Shown here one piece after another: positions 35,014-45,722 of a stretch of DNA of 64,000 nucleotides. The number at the start of each line of letters is the position of its first letter. The first letter of the stretch is position 1. Location: the NCBI GenBank assembly GCA_027575765.1, contig JANBPT010000017.1:1-64000 (forward strand). Direction: 5' to 3'. A program made the position numbers and the translations under genes. Origin of the DNA: Tieghemiomyces parasiticus (taxonomy: Eukaryota; Kickxellomycota; Dimargaritomycetes; Dimargaritales; Dimargaritaceae). The notes under the pieces were generated by a model. The model was not told the DNA's origin. It searched no databases and saw nothing but the letters and a program-made list of their open reading frames with translations.

Positions 35014-35555
35014 CACCATCAGGACCCTATACCCCTGGGCCAGAATTCCATCGTTGAGGCCTTTTTAAACCGTACCTTGTGGGGTAATAAACAACCGACA
35101 CGGATCGTAAAGACGCCGCTGCTAAATAGTCGTGGAGAGACTAATGGTATCTACAATTGGATAATTTAGGCAAGTGGCAGACTGCCACCTATTCGGAGTA
35201 TATAGGGTGGTGCACTATCTACATGCGTCGAACACCATGTACCCTGCGGCTATCACTCGACTGGTTGCCGTCGAATCTGAAGGCTGGGCGCGGGCATTGG
35301 AGAGCGGTAGGCTTTTAATGAAGGTATAGACCAGGCCCTGGGCGCATGTCCCTTCCTATATGTGGCCCCTATGGCAGGCGGTTTCTTCTGCAGTGGCTGT
35401 AGTCTGCGGGGACCAGAGCTTGTCCATACAGATAGAGCCTAGTAATGTCAGTCAAGACAAATCAAATGGTGCATTACACGACAACTGACCTACGCCTCAC
35501 AATACAGCATACAATTTGGTCTATCCGCTATGTCTAAATCTTTAATTTCTAGTCC

Positions 35556-36466
35556 ATGTTTGCCGGCCGCCATGTGGGTCCCATTTCTATGGACGTCGCC
35601 AGGGACGCGACGCTAAACGAGGTCCATTCCCAACTAGTCTCCACGCCGAATTCGACGGCCGCTTTCCTTACCATACTTAGTAGTCGGCGAGTCCACTTTA
35701 GTACAAATGTCACCTCCCTTGAAGGCTAAATCCGACACTGACGCCAGCAGGGAGCATTGGCAAACCTGGCGAGGACAAGACACGAGCCCTCCAGGATCAG
35801 AGCTCCAAGCTAATGAGTGGGAAGTGGGCCCCGAGCTTTTTGTGCGGCCCTGTCATTGTGGATACTGCCCTGCGTAGAGACCTGGGATTGCGCAACTATT
35901 ACAGCCGTAACCCTCCCCCATAGCCTCGCCGATGACCAATGCCATTGATAGGGACGCTTTGTAACCGATTTGTAAAGTCATCGCTAATTCCAGTAACTGT
36001 CTGCGGGTCCTCACAGTCACCGAGGGGACATCTGGGCTCGACCTTTCTGCACCACTTATTACCAGCAATGAAATGCACAGTGCCTTGAAGGCCGCCCGGA
36101 ACCAACTCAGATACGCTGGGACGGCTTCTGAATGGGAGTTATCCAAGTTTTGGATCAACAATTTTAATGGTTCTTCTGGTCATTACCTCGTGCCTGCTGA
36201 TGAGTTCACGAAGCTGGCCATTACTTCGAACCGTATTACTCGGAATTAAGACTATTAAACATTTATATGACAGCCTGTTTGGAGAGGGACCGACGTTAAG
36301 TGTCCGACCCCACTATCAAGAAATTGAATGGGCAGCTGGGCTAGGTCTGGGATTGCTGCGTAGCCTTGGCAGCCGTGTCGTAGACGGTCGATGTTTCTGT
36401 TTACACTTTGAGAAGTTAAATCGGTGGAGTACCAGCGTAAGAGGTCTCGCTGGGACTGCTACGTAG
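35556..36466 (+). pseudogene. Apparent decayed relative of the F-box gene
   Basis: Open pieces in changing frames with coding-like composition: 35556-35729 (57 codons), about 35728-35880, about 35970-36249 and 36230-36466. The third piece has NQLRYAGTASEWELSKFW and HYLVPADEFTKL, comparable in order with GYAGWWHRRLHYD and FNLVPRHAWNGM of the intact gene; the fourth has RPHYQEIEWAAGLGLGLL, comparable with AWYRNAPIEFEQLFFGLSAG. No F-box was found. Similarity is faint and by eye; a spliced gene is an alternative but stops separate the pieces without good splice sites. Confidence 0.4.
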
Positions 36467-36592
36467 TCGACAACTCCTCTACGTTTACCATTCGCCATCC
36501 CTTGTTCGTCATCCCCGTTACCAGGGCTGATTTCCTCCTCTTCACTTAGGCATTCCCTTCGACGGTTCACGCTCAGCCCCTGCCAGCCCGCC

Positions 36593-37939
36593 ATGGCCGA
36601 AACTTCGTTTTCCTCCTATCTCCAGGACCGGCTGGGAGCCTACACGGACTCCGACACCCCTCTCGTTGTCCATGCCATTGCCTCAAAACCCCACGCCTGT
36701 TCAGCGTTATACGATATCCCCGCCGATCCCGATTCCACTGCGACGACCGGTGGAGGCGGAGGAGGCTATCGTGTCACCAAACGTTTGCTGCTGGTTAGTC
36801 AATCGCGGGGATCGATTGCCCCATCTGCCCTGCGTGGACCTGTCATGGTGGCCGGACTCATGGCCTACGAATACCGTCCGCCGGCCAAGGTGGCTGGGGT
36901 GGCAGACCAGCGCCCCGTCCTGGTGTACATCGAGAAGGTGGACAGCTCGGGACTGTGGCGCCGGCCGTCTGACCGTGCCTCGACCGCTAGCGGCAGTGGC
37001 GATCAGTCGCGGTCGGCTGCTCTGCGCAGCCCGCTGGCAGCCCTGCTCCGAGTATATGTTGAGCTGTGCTTGGCCGAGTATGGCCGGCGACGGGCGGTAG
37101 AAGTCCATGTGTGCGCGCGACCCCAGCCGGAATATCTATTTGCCAAGTCGAAGGCCAACCCGGCCAAACGGATTCTGAACGATCAGCAGCTGGTCCGTTG
37201 GTGGCACCGGGTGCTCACCACGGTAGCCGAAAAAACGGCCGGAGCCGAGGTCAGTCGGCTCTTCGCGAACTGGCTAGTACCAGGTCTGTCTGCCGCCGAA
37301 GCCCGACTCCTTCTCGGGTCATCGTCCCAGGTGTCAGACTCAAGTACCAGTGCTACCTCCACCGATGCGGCCACCCCCGGCCTCGCCTGGACCTACGGAC
37401 CGTCACATTCACCCACCACTCGGGCCACCGAGGTCATCCCGCGCTTCCCCGACGACCCCAAGACTCGACTCCTTGAGAAACCGGGGTCTAGGGCTTGGAC
37501 GGTGGCCGAATTTTACGAGTGGTTGGCGATTGGCGAGGAATGCGGGGCCGGCCACCGTGTAGGTTTTTACATCCTGCGGTATCCACGCGGGGCGCTCGCC
37601 ACCTCTACGGTCCCGTGCACCAGTGCTAGTATGGGCGACGCCGCCGAGCGGGAGAGCGGTCACTGGTGTACCGTTTCCAAAGCCGGGTGGGAAACCGTCC
37701 TGTCCCTACTGTTCCACACCAGTATGGATTTCAGCAACGACCGGGGTGCCCAGCGGTCGTCGGCGCGGTTCTTCCAGTGGATGCAGCGCAAGTTCAACCT
37801 CGCCGGCGTATCGGTACGGACTCCTTCGGCTGGCAGCACCTCCGCGCCGCCAGACTCGCCGAAGATGGACGACAGGGATTCCAGGTCAGTCGATTTGGGG
37901 GAGCCGGCAGCCAAGCGAGTCCGCTTGGCCGAGGCGTAG
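36593..37939 (+). CDS. RTT109: RTT109 histone H3 K56 acetyltransferase
   Basis: Fungal-specific acetyltransferase that marks newly made histone H3 at Lys56 with the chaperones Asf1 or Vps75, for nucleosome assembly and genome stability. Single exon, 448 residues, ATG in strong context (gccATGg). Diagnostic segments in order: VLVYIEKVDSSGLW (Asp117, equivalent to the acidic residue after the beta strand), SPLAALLRVYVELCLAEYG, HVCARPQPEYLFAKSKANP with RILNDQQLVRWWHRVL, then FPDDPKTRLLE with the conserved Asp-Asp at residues 287-288, and WTVAEFYEWLAIGEECGAGH. A basic nuclear-localisation-like end (AAKRVRL) closes the protein. Low-complexity Gly6 and Ser/Thr linkers interrupt the core. Convergent with RPN3, 298 bases between stops. 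Confidence 0.93.
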   Translation: MAETSFSSYLQDRLGAYTDSDTPLVVHAIASKPHACSALYDIPADPDSTATTGGGGGGYRVTKRLLLVSQSRGSIAPSALRGPVMVAGLMAYEYRPPAKVAGVADQRPVLVYIEKVDSSGLWRRPSDRASTASGSGDQSRSAALRSPLAALLRVYVELCLAEYGRRRAVEVHVCARPQPEYLFAKSKANPAKRILNDQQLVRWWHRVLTTVAEKTAGAEVSRLFANWLVPGLSAAEARLLLGSSSQVSDSSTSATSTDAATPGLAWTYGPSHSPTTRATEVIPRFPDDPKTRLLEKPGSRAWTVAEFYEWLAIGEECGAGHRVGFYILRYPRGALATSTVPCTSASMGDAAERESGHWCTVSKAGWETVLSLLFHTSMDFSNDRGAQRSSARFFQWMQRKFNLAGVSVRTPSAGSTSAPPDSPKMDDRDSRSVDLGEPAAKRVRLAEA

Positions 37940-38237
37940 TGTAGAAAACACCAAAATCCCGTCGATCGGCCTGGGTAGCCGCTACTGTCTTGTCATCATT
38001 TTCGTTTAATCGGATCTACCTGCTACAATTCTAAACCCCTTCTCACCTCCCAATTTAATGCCTTAACGCTACCCTGGATATGATATTTTGGCTTGCTGAT
38101 CAAAGATTTCTGGTACATTGGCGTAGAAAGGTAGTACTGGGGGAGGGAATAATTGGGCGTCGTGTTCGGGGTGGCCCAGTGCAGTTACAGGGGCAGGACC
38201 GCACCCACCAAGACCAATTAGGGAGGATCCTGGGTCT

Positions 38238-40120
38238 CTACAGCCCCATGTCGTTGTCGCTGTCGGCGTCAAAGTCGCTCTGGGCGATCTCCTTGGCCAG
38301 TTCCCGCTCGCGCTCAAGGGCCTCGGAGGCCGACTCGAGATCCTTCTTATGGGCATTAAGAGGGAAGCGGAGGGCCTTGACGGACTCGTTGTATAGGTTG
38401 AGGCAGAACTGGATGCGCTGGTTGAAAGCGGCTTGGGGCTCGCTGGTGGCGTACACGTCGGCAACCTCCTTGGACTGGACGAAACCGCGCTCATGATCAA
38501 TAGTGGCATCAATCACGCCGTCGCGGATGGCCTTGCTGACGATATACTCAGCGTCCTCCTCGCTGTCGAGGTGGAGTTTGATGCAGATATCGCGGAGCGA
38601 GATGCGCAGGTACGATAGGCTGATCATACGGATACCGGTCTTGATCACATTGTGGCGCAGGCGCACGATGAGGGTGCTCGTATGGTCGGCGCGGAACCGA
38701 GAGTCGAACCGGGCCACGGTAGCCTGGAACTTGGCCAGGTCGCCCACACGCACGGCCTGGGTGATGGCCAGGTAGGGGGCCAGCGGCTTGCGGAGCACGG
38801 GCTGACGGAAGAGGGCACGCTCCGGAATCTCTCCCATGAGGAGCTGCACAATCACAAACAGCTTACCCACAGTCTGCTGGAACCCGGCGGTGGTCGGAGT
38901 CTGCGGGGCCTTGCGCTGAGCCTGCAGCAGGTACGTATGCGCGGCGGTGTAGTCAAGCTGGATGGCCTTGATGCGGCCCAGATAGTACATGTGGCGCGCC
39001 ATTTGGTTGTTGCTGGCGTTGTCCGGGAATGCCGTCTTGGCGGCCAGTTTGTCGGCTTGCTCGTAGAGGTTAAAGTGGAGCAGATTGCGCAGAATCAGGT
39101 TGATCAGGGTGGCCTGCAGCTCGCTGTCCCGGCGCAGGGTGGCGGTTCGCAAGTTGGTGAGCAGGGCCGGTCGCACGTCGGCTAGTCGGCCGGTGATCTC
39201 GTAGAAGCGGGCGTAGTAGAAGAAGAGCTTGGCCACGATGGCATCCAAGGTGCGGCGGTTGAGCTCCATGGCCCGATCCACCAAGGCGGTGGCCAGCCGC
39301 TGGCCAGCGTCATACGCCTTCTGGTCGAGTAGGTGGATGAGCACCAGTAGGCCCAGGTACACGCTGATTTCTGGGTCCTCCTTGACGGGGGCAACAGGTT
39401 TAGCGTCCAGGTCCATCCCCTCGGTCACCTTGTAGTGAAGTAGACCCAGTAACTCCTCCTTGTCGCCGAATTCTGGGTTGAGAAGTATGGAAGCAGGTGG
39501 GTGCGGAGAGGGAATCAGGGACGATGGAAAGATAAATCAGAGGGGATGGCTTGGAAAGGAAAGACAGAGCGGTACACAACTGCCCATGGTCCAGGCAAGA
39601 AGTGTGGCGCGGACAGCCCTCGGCAAGACAGGCTGACTTACCGGGCCGATAGTACTTTTGGATGGCGGCGCCCAGTGTCTGGGTGTCAAGTCGCTTTCGG
39701 GTCGAGGGGATGGTACGCAACACTCGGTGGATGTAGCGCGCCTCCAGACTGGCCACCCCCTGTTTAATGAAGCGGATGTTGCGCTCGAGATCTGCGTCGT
39801 TACGGGAGGGGAAGGTTGGTCGGAAAATGGGCCGGGTGGGTTAAGCATGTGTAGATAGGAGCACCTGATGGATACCCCACAGTGCACTGGCTTTGCAAAT
39901 GGCCACCTAGTAATGCCACGGTGGCGGCCATCCCCCGGGGCGTATCGGCCGCAGCAGGTGGAACGGATGGCAGCACCGCTGGCAACGATCGCACCAAGGC
40001 GTAGCAGCAGGTGGGATGCGCTAGGTTGCGGAACGAACCTTGCTGGAACAGGAGACGGGTATCGCCGGCTGGCGGGTTAGCCGGCACGGTGTCCACGTTC
40101 ATGGTCTCGGCAGCGGACAT
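38238..40120 (-). CDS. RPN3: RPN3, 26S proteasome lid subunit
   Basis: PCI-domain subunit of the 19S lid (human PSMD3). Three exons on the minus strand: 40120-40039, 39791-39642, 39472-38238; 488 residues (yeast 523). The joins restore QQDLERNIRFIKQG and KYYRPEFGDKEELLGLLHYK, both RPN3-like, which supports them; donors are GTTCGT (weak) and GTAAGT. The body is an alpha-helical TPR-like solenoid (AIVAKLFFYYARFYEITG, LINLILRNLLHFNLYEQADK, MARHMYYLGRIKAIQLDY), then the PCI domain (about residues 260-430; SLSYLRISLRDICIKLHL, EYIVSKAIRDGVIDATID), ending in an acidic tail. Divergent from NOC1. Confidence 0.94.
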
Positions 40121-41189
40121 GGCGGAGCTCAAAGTGAGAGAAACGTTGAAAGGCGGTGTTCGATAAGGTAAGAATGCGAGGAAGGCCGAAACGTCCGTTG
40201 AGTCAGAAGGTATGGCCAAGATGAAGGAGAAGAAATCCGGAACTAGCAAAGGGACAAATGCACCTCAGACGCAATGGAAAGCGGATGATGTAGGGCAGTT
40301 GAAAGAGCAGCGTGGAAACTGGTTGCGATGCTGTCGTGACGGGGCCGCAAACGGTAACTAACGTGGCCACTGGCCGTATAACCAGTCCCCCCCCCTCCCC
40401 ACTAGCCGCACACCCGGTCGGATACTCCCTGCGGGTATAGCAGCAGCAGCAGCAACTGACTCTGCCCATTTCGCATTCAAAGGTCCAATTGCTGCAGCCC
40501 TTGTCATGTTATATCTCTAACTAGGGTACTTCCGTTCTCGGTTTCCAGGCCTCCACTCCGACCTAGTCTGGCTGGCGGCCACTAGCCTCTCAGTTATATT
40601 GGCACGCCCTCTAGGAGCAGTGCCTTGCAGGTTTACCGTCGGAGCGACGGTAGTTAAGGGATCTGGCGGAGTGTAGCATAGACTTCCTGGTTTGGTGGGA
40701 TACTTTCTATCACAAAGGGAACAAATTTATCCCCACGCTGCCTATCGATGCCACTCGCAGTGATGGGATCGAAGAGCCAGCATTAGTTACATAAAAAAAA
40801 AGGACCAATATAGTATGGGAGGTGTCGACCCACCCCACTGGCCATGCAAGGCAGCATTGCAAAAACCGTTGTAGCCTCGCAAAAAAAAAAAAAAAGCTAA
40901 CTGTTAGAGTATTTCCGGGCCGCCAAAACACTAGTCGCTCACCAATCCTCGATTGACGGGCCACAACCGTTTTCCACTGGTGATTACCGTTCCTCCCTCT
41001 CTCCAGCGTGAACCTTTTTATTCCTGTGCTCACCGCATTCCCAGAGCTACGCCCCCTTCCTGAATAGCCATACCCGGGCTCTATCTACGATTCCCGCCCC
41101 GGACCGACCAGTCTGTACGAGTTTGTTAACCGACTCAAGAAGATCCAGTCCCCCACCAACCTCCGTCCGTGCTGCAATCCGTTTTCTCC
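40121..41189. other. Shared promoter region of RPN3 and NOC1
   Basis: Divergent promoter interval. Contains a C8 run near 40388, a CAG repeat (about five units) near 40440 and an A14 run near 40880. CT-rich stretch 40990-41160 precedes NOC1. I saw no other gene. Confidence 0.5.
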
Positions 41190-44100
41190 ATGGCCGGAAA
41201 AGTCAGCCACCGCTCGTCGTCCCGGCCGGGCAAGCCCACCAAACCAACGACTTCGGCATCCCTCCCGCCCACAAAAGCCCCCACAGGGGTGAAGCAAGCC
41301 ACCGGGGGCCCCGGCCTCCAGAACGAGGTGGCTGCTTTCGTTCGTGGACTCAATATTAAGCCTGGTATGGCCGACGGCCGTGATGCCACTCCAGTGAAGT
41401 CAGCCGCTAAAGACTCCGGCAAGAAGTTTGACCAGCCCACCGTGGCCAAGAAGGCTTTTACCAAGACCCATCCGGGTCAAGGGGTCTCGGCAAAGAGCCC
41501 TGGCAAAAATTTTGACCGGCCCGTCCCCGGAAAGAAGTTTGATCGGCCCGTTTCTGGCAAGAAGTTTGACCGGCCCGTCCCGGGTAAGCAGGATCCCGCT
41601 AAGCGCGTCTCCCAGAAACCCCAGTCCAAGCCCGATAACTACAGGATCCCCGCCCCCCAGGAGATCCGACCCTCTGCCAACCCCACGCTCGATCCGCGGT
41701 TTAATTCTCGTGGGGTTGACGACAAAAAGTTCCTGATCCCCCCGTCCCGGCAGTGGTACGTCCACCCAGGTATCGAGCTGCCCGCTGACGCCGAGGTGGC
41801 CACTCTGGACGCCAATACCATTGCCGGGCGACTCCAGCAGGCCAAACAGCTGTATGAGGAGGAAATCACCTTGTTCCGCACGCGGCCCTCCATCTCTAAA
41901 TCGGACCGCCAGTTCCTGTCCACGGTTATGGACTCCGGTACCACCACCGATCGCATTTCGGCGCTCACACTTTTGTGTCAGGAATCCCCGTTCCACGTCC
42001 TCGCGACGCTGAAGCAGCTCCTGGATGTGGTCGGTAAGAACAGCCGCCGCGAAACCCATATGATGTTGACCAGTGTGAAAGACCTGTTCACCATTAACCT
42101 GCTGCCGGAGCGCAAGCTGCGCTTTTTCGTCGACCAGCCCCTAGGCCACCCGGACGTCGGTCCCGCCCAGCTGGTACTGTGGTACTTTGAGGATCAGCTT
42201 AAGCGCCTCTACTTCAGTCTGATCCAAGCCTTTGAGGTAGCCACGTACGACACGGTTTCTGAGGTCAAACGCCGCGCCATCACCGACGTCTACGACCTGT
42301 TGGTGGCCAAGCCCGAGCAGGAGCAGAATCTGCTGCGTCTTCTGGTCAATAAGCTGGGCGACAAGGACCGTACCGCTTGTTCCAAGGCCAGTTACCTGCT
42401 GCTGAAGCTGATGCAGACCTTCCCCAACATGAATGTGGTGGTAGTGCAGGCTGCCGAGGAACTGATCATGCGCAACCGGGTGGGCGACCGCGCCCTTTAC
42501 AACGCCATCACCACCATCAATCAGACTGTGCTCCAGGAGGGCAACTTTGAGACGGCCAACCGGCTCGTGGCCATCTACTTCCACTTGTTCCACCAGATTC
42601 TCAGTCCAACCGTCGAGGAGCCCGCCCCGGCCCCCGCTCCTGCTCCCGCCCCGAAGAAGCCCGAGCCGCTGCACCCAGCGAACGGTAGCCGCCCCGGCAA
42701 AAAGTTCAAGAAGCCGCGCTGGCGTAATATGGAAGACGAGGGCGCGGCCAAGCGCGCCGAACGTGACGAGCGCCGCCAGGTACCCGTCCATGTCAGCCAG
42801 GCCAAACTAGCGGCCCAGAAGAAAGAGATTAAGGAGGAGTCCGACCGCCTGATGGCAGAGCACGGTCGCCTGGTGGCTGCGGTGCTCACGGGTGTCAACC
42901 GTGCCATCCGCTACAGCAACATTGACGACTCCGTGTTCAATAACTACATTCAAACCATTTTCCGTCTGGTGCACGTAGACAACTTCAACGCCGTCGTTCA
43001 GGCCCTGATGCTACTGTACCAGGTGGTCAATCTGAAGCCCGACCTGATCGACCGCTACTTTCGTGCCCTCTACGCCTCCCTGCTCGATCACCGCCTCATC
43101 AACACTTCGAAGCACGTGCTGTACCTCAACTTGCTCAACAAGAGCCTGCAGTTCGATACCAGCCGCCCACGCACCATGAGCTTTATCAAGCGGATCGTAC
43201 AGATTGCCGCTTACCACCAGCCACCCTTCGTGTGTGGTTTGTTCTTCGTCCTTCTGCGCCTCATGAAGAATCGGCCGGAGCTGCAGGGCCTAATCCGCCA
43301 GGCCGAAGACCACGATGAAGAGGAGCGCTTCGTTGACGTCGCCTCCGACGGCGAGGAAGTTCCGGTTCCAGCTACAGCCACCGCCTCTGTTGGGTCGACC
43401 CCGTACTACGAGTCGCTTAAGCGCGAGCCGCTCTACACGGGGGCGGAGCGGTCCTGCCTGTGGGAGATCCTCCCGTTCGCCACGCACTACCACCCTACGG
43501 TGGCGATGTACGCAGTCCGGCTGATCCGGTGCATGTACAGCAACGAACTCCCACCCAACATGCACAATTTCGCCCTGACCAACTTTTTGGATCGCTTCGT
43601 GTTCCGTAATCCCAAGAAGGCGCCCATTACCCAGCGTGGTATCTCGACGATGCAACCCTTCGTGGCCGAAGACGCCCTGCACAGTGCCAAGGCCGACTAC
43701 ATCAGCGGTAAGCGTGCCTTCGTTATGCCTGAGGGGCTCCAGGCCGCACGGTCCGGTACTGGCACCGCCGCTGCCCCTGGTACCGACGGCTCCTCCCGGT
43801 TGCTGGCCGCGGAGCCCGTCGAGGACCACTACCTGCACGCTTACCTCCAGGTTCGCCGCCAGCGTCAGCCCACCAAGCCGCGGCGCGGGGCGGAGGCGGA
43901 CGAGGACGCGGGCCTCGACGCGGCAGAGGACAGGCTCGCCGGCTACGGCGTCGATGACCAGATGGCCAAGGCCCTGGCCGACAAGGATGGGGAGGAGAGC
44001 GACGAATTCTCCGATGAGGACGACGAAGAGCAGGCCGAGATCCTCCAGGCCATGGAGAAGAGTCTCCCTGCTGGACTTCGCCAGGCTTTGGACGGCGATA

Positions 44101-44513
44101 TCGATAGCGATCCAGAGTTTGACGACGAAGATTTCTTCTTCGGCGATGAGGATGATGAGGAAGATTCAGATGAGGATGTAGAGAGCGGTAGTGACGAGGA
44201 GAATGAGGAGGATAACGAAGAGGGCGATAGTGACGAAGAGGACGATAGTGAGGACGACGATGCTTCGGATCGCGAGGGGGCTGACAAGGGCGAGAGCCTC
44301 GATGACATGCTCAGAGCGGCCGGGTTCTCAGCCGCTGCGGACGGGGAGGCCACATCCGACAAGGCCTCTAAGGGTATGAAGCGGTCCAAACAATCGGAAG
44401 CGGCTGAGAAGGCCCCCAAAGAGACGAGTCGGTCCAAGCGCCAGCGACTGGCCAGCCTACCGGCCTTCGCCAGCTACGACGACTACGCCTCGCTGCTCGA
44501 TAAAGATGACTAG
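41190..44513 (+). CDS. MAK21: NOC1/MAK21, pre-60S ribosome assembly factor
   Basis: Nucleolar factor that acts with NOC2 in 60S subunit assembly (human CEBPZ). Single exon; the ATG at 41190 (tccATGg) gives 1107 residues. The N terminus is basic and carries three 9-residue GKxFDRPVx repeats. The conserved core starts near residue 210 (SDRQFLSTVMDSGTTTDRIS, LTLLCQESPFHVLATLKQLL) and continues through the CBF domain (about 570-870; HVDNFNAVVQALMLLYQV, LLDHRLINTSKHVLYLNLL, YSNELPPNMHNFALTNFLDR). A Pro-Ala linker (PAPAPAPAPKKPEP) sits near residue 480. The C terminus is strongly acidic (Asp/Glu/Ser runs, about 940-1050) followed by Lys-rich sequence, as in yeast Mak21. Confidence 0.94.
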   Translation: MAGKVSHRSSSRPGKPTKPTTSASLPPTKAPTGVKQATGGPGLQNEVAAFVRGLNIKPGMADGRDATPVKSAAKDSGKKFDQPTVAKKAFTKTHPGQGVSAKSPGKNFDRPVPGKKFDRPVSGKKFDRPVPGKQDPAKRVSQKPQSKPDNYRIPAPQEIRPSANPTLDPRFNSRGVDDKKFLIPPSRQWYVHPGIELPADAEVATLDANTIAGRLQQAKQLYEEEITLFRTRPSISKSDRQFLSTVMDSGTTTDRISALTLLCQESPFHVLATLKQLLDVVGKNSRRETHMMLTSVKDLFTINLLPERKLRFFVDQPLGHPDVGPAQLVLWYFEDQLKRLYFSLIQAFEVATYDTVSEVKRRAITDVYDLLVAKPEQEQNLLRLLVNKLGDKDRTACSKASYLLLKLMQTFPNMNVVVVQAAEELIMRNRVGDRALYNAITTINQTVLQEGNFETANRLVAIYFHLFHQILSPTVEEPAPAPAPAPAPKKPEPLHPANGSRPGKKFKKPRWRNMEDEGAAKRAERDERRQVPVHVSQAKLAAQKKEIKEESDRLMAEHGRLVAAVLTGVNRAIRYSNIDDSVFNNYIQTIFRLVHVDNFNAVVQALMLLYQVVNLKPDLIDRYFRALYASLLDHRLINTSKHVLYLNLLNKSLQFDTSRPRTMSFIKRIVQIAAYHQPPFVCGLFFVLLRLMKNRPELQGLIRQAEDHDEEERFVDVASDGEEVPVPATATASVGSTPYYESLKREPLYTGAERSCLWEILPFATHYHPTVAMYAVRLIRCMYSNELPPNMHNFALTNFLDRFVFRNPKKAPITQRGISTMQPFVAEDALHSAKADYISGKRAFVMPEGLQAARSGTGTAAAPGTDGSSRLLAAEPVEDHYLHAYLQVRRQRQPTKPRRGAEADEDAGLDAAEDRLAGYGVDDQMAKALADKDGEESDEFSDEDDEEQAEILQAMEKSLPAGLRQALDGDIDSDPEFDDEDFFFGDEDDEEDSDEDVESGSDEENEEDNEEGDSDEEDDSEDDDASDREGADKGESLDDMLRAAGFSAAADGEATSDKASKGMKRSKQSEAAEKAPKETSRSKRQRLASLPAFASYDDYASLLDKDD
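41502..41582 (+). repeat. Three 27-bp in-frame repeats in NOC1
   Basis: Encodes GKNFDRPVP, GKKFDRPVS, GKKFDRPVP. Nucleotide copies differ only at a few mostly synonymous sites. A degenerate earlier unit (GKKFDQPTV) lies about 80 bases upstream. Confidence 0.9.
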
Positions 44514-44900
44514 AGCATTAGTGGCGGTTATTCTTTCGACATGTTAACCTTTTACTGCCGCCCCTATATTGTCCTAGGCATAACCACCGTTATTTCCGCA
44601 CGTTATGTGTTTTAGCACTTCATAAAGGTTTTATATCAACTACATTCCATTGGGCAGTGTCTATTGACATTTACCCATTCGTCTAACGTCTTAAAATGCA
44701 GAGTATTGCGAGAGCTATTGAATGACACAGGTGCCACTAACCGATGTTTAACCCCGAGGGAGTCTAGTAGTGCAATATCGGGAGCTCGCGGTCGGGTTTA
44801 TTGGGGGTTGGCATACCTTGTAGACAAGTCGCGGGTTGTCAGTCTGCATCGGCCACAAAGGGTCCCACGAGTGATAACCAGTATCAGTTGAAAACTAGCT
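44514..44900. other. Convergent 3' region
   Basis: Between the stops of NOC1 (+) and the PPPY membrane protein gene (-). No gene or repeat seen. Confidence 0.5.
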
Positions 44901-45722
44901 CTAAAGCGCCCCAGACTCCACGGGGCTCTGGAGGCGGTGGGCGCCATCATCCTTGGTGTACACATAGGGACGGAGGAAGGGACGCGGGACGCCGCCGGGG
45001 AACTTGTTGGCGATGGTACCGGTGGGGGTCGCCTTCTGCGTGAAGCCCTGGCTGGTCTGAGCCCTGCCGTAGTCACAGTCAAACGTGCGGCCCTGGCCGT
45101 TGCGCGAACGCATGGCGTGCGCGACACGACTGTGGGTGCAGACAAGGATAATGCTCAGTAGAATCGTAGATACCATCATGACGGCCAGGGTCTTACGGAG
45201 GATACCTGGCAGTTAGGTAATCGAACCAGACGGTTGCACAAGGCCTTTGTAGGCGAAGTAAGAAACGGTGGCGAAATGGAAAGACAACTCAAATGGGTCA
45301 CACTCGAGAGGGCATGGAAAAGCAGGTCCAAGCAAAACAAATCGAGCACTTACGTTCGACGCGGGGCATCACGGAGGGCTCGGCCTCGGCGGTATATGGC
45401 GGCGGAGCGTCAGTCAGGGCGGCCTTCTCTTCCTCGGCCACGTTAACTGCGGCATACTCTGGTATAATGAGAGAGTAAGTTATATAGCCATACAGAGAGG
45501 AGGGGATCGAGGTTAGTACCCGAGTACAGCTAGAATGGGGATGCAGGGTAAAAGTTTACATTGGTTTACCTCGGCATTCCGGTCAAGGTCATGCCACTGC
45601 CAATGACTTTAGACTGCCGGGGTCCATGTCCAGATTGTTTTCGGAACTCTAGGTACCATGCCCACTTGGAGCAACGGGTGTAGCCACTTACGAGGCTCAA
45701 CGGCGGGTTTGGTGTCGGTCAT
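44901..45722 (-). CDS. Small single-pass membrane protein with PPPY motif
   Basis: Minus-strand exons 45722-45692, 45458-45354, 45205-44901, joined in phase 1 at two GTAAGT donors with TATACCAG and CTGCCAG acceptors; 146 residues. Residues 29-32 are PPPY (in TDAPPPYTAE), a ligand for WW domains of Rsp5/Nedd4 ubiquitin ligases. Residues 52-68 are one hydrophobic helix preceded by RILRK. The 78-residue tail beyond it is Gly/Pro/Arg-rich without a known domain. A short cytosolic tail with a PY motif next to a single helix is the layout of Rsp5 adaptor proteins at endosome, Golgi or vacuole; that role is inference. Family unrecognised. The 233-nt first intron also contains a short open stretch, but including it breaks the frame. 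Confidence 0.72.

Noticed and set aside
41169..41189. NOC1 start at 41169
   Set aside because: It is a GTG codon; the ATG at 41190 has strong context.
44901..45179. A separate 92-residue secreted protein starting at the internal Met pair
   Set aside because: Two upstream exons join in phase with good splice sites and give a membrane protein; the hydrophobic stretch is then an internal helix.
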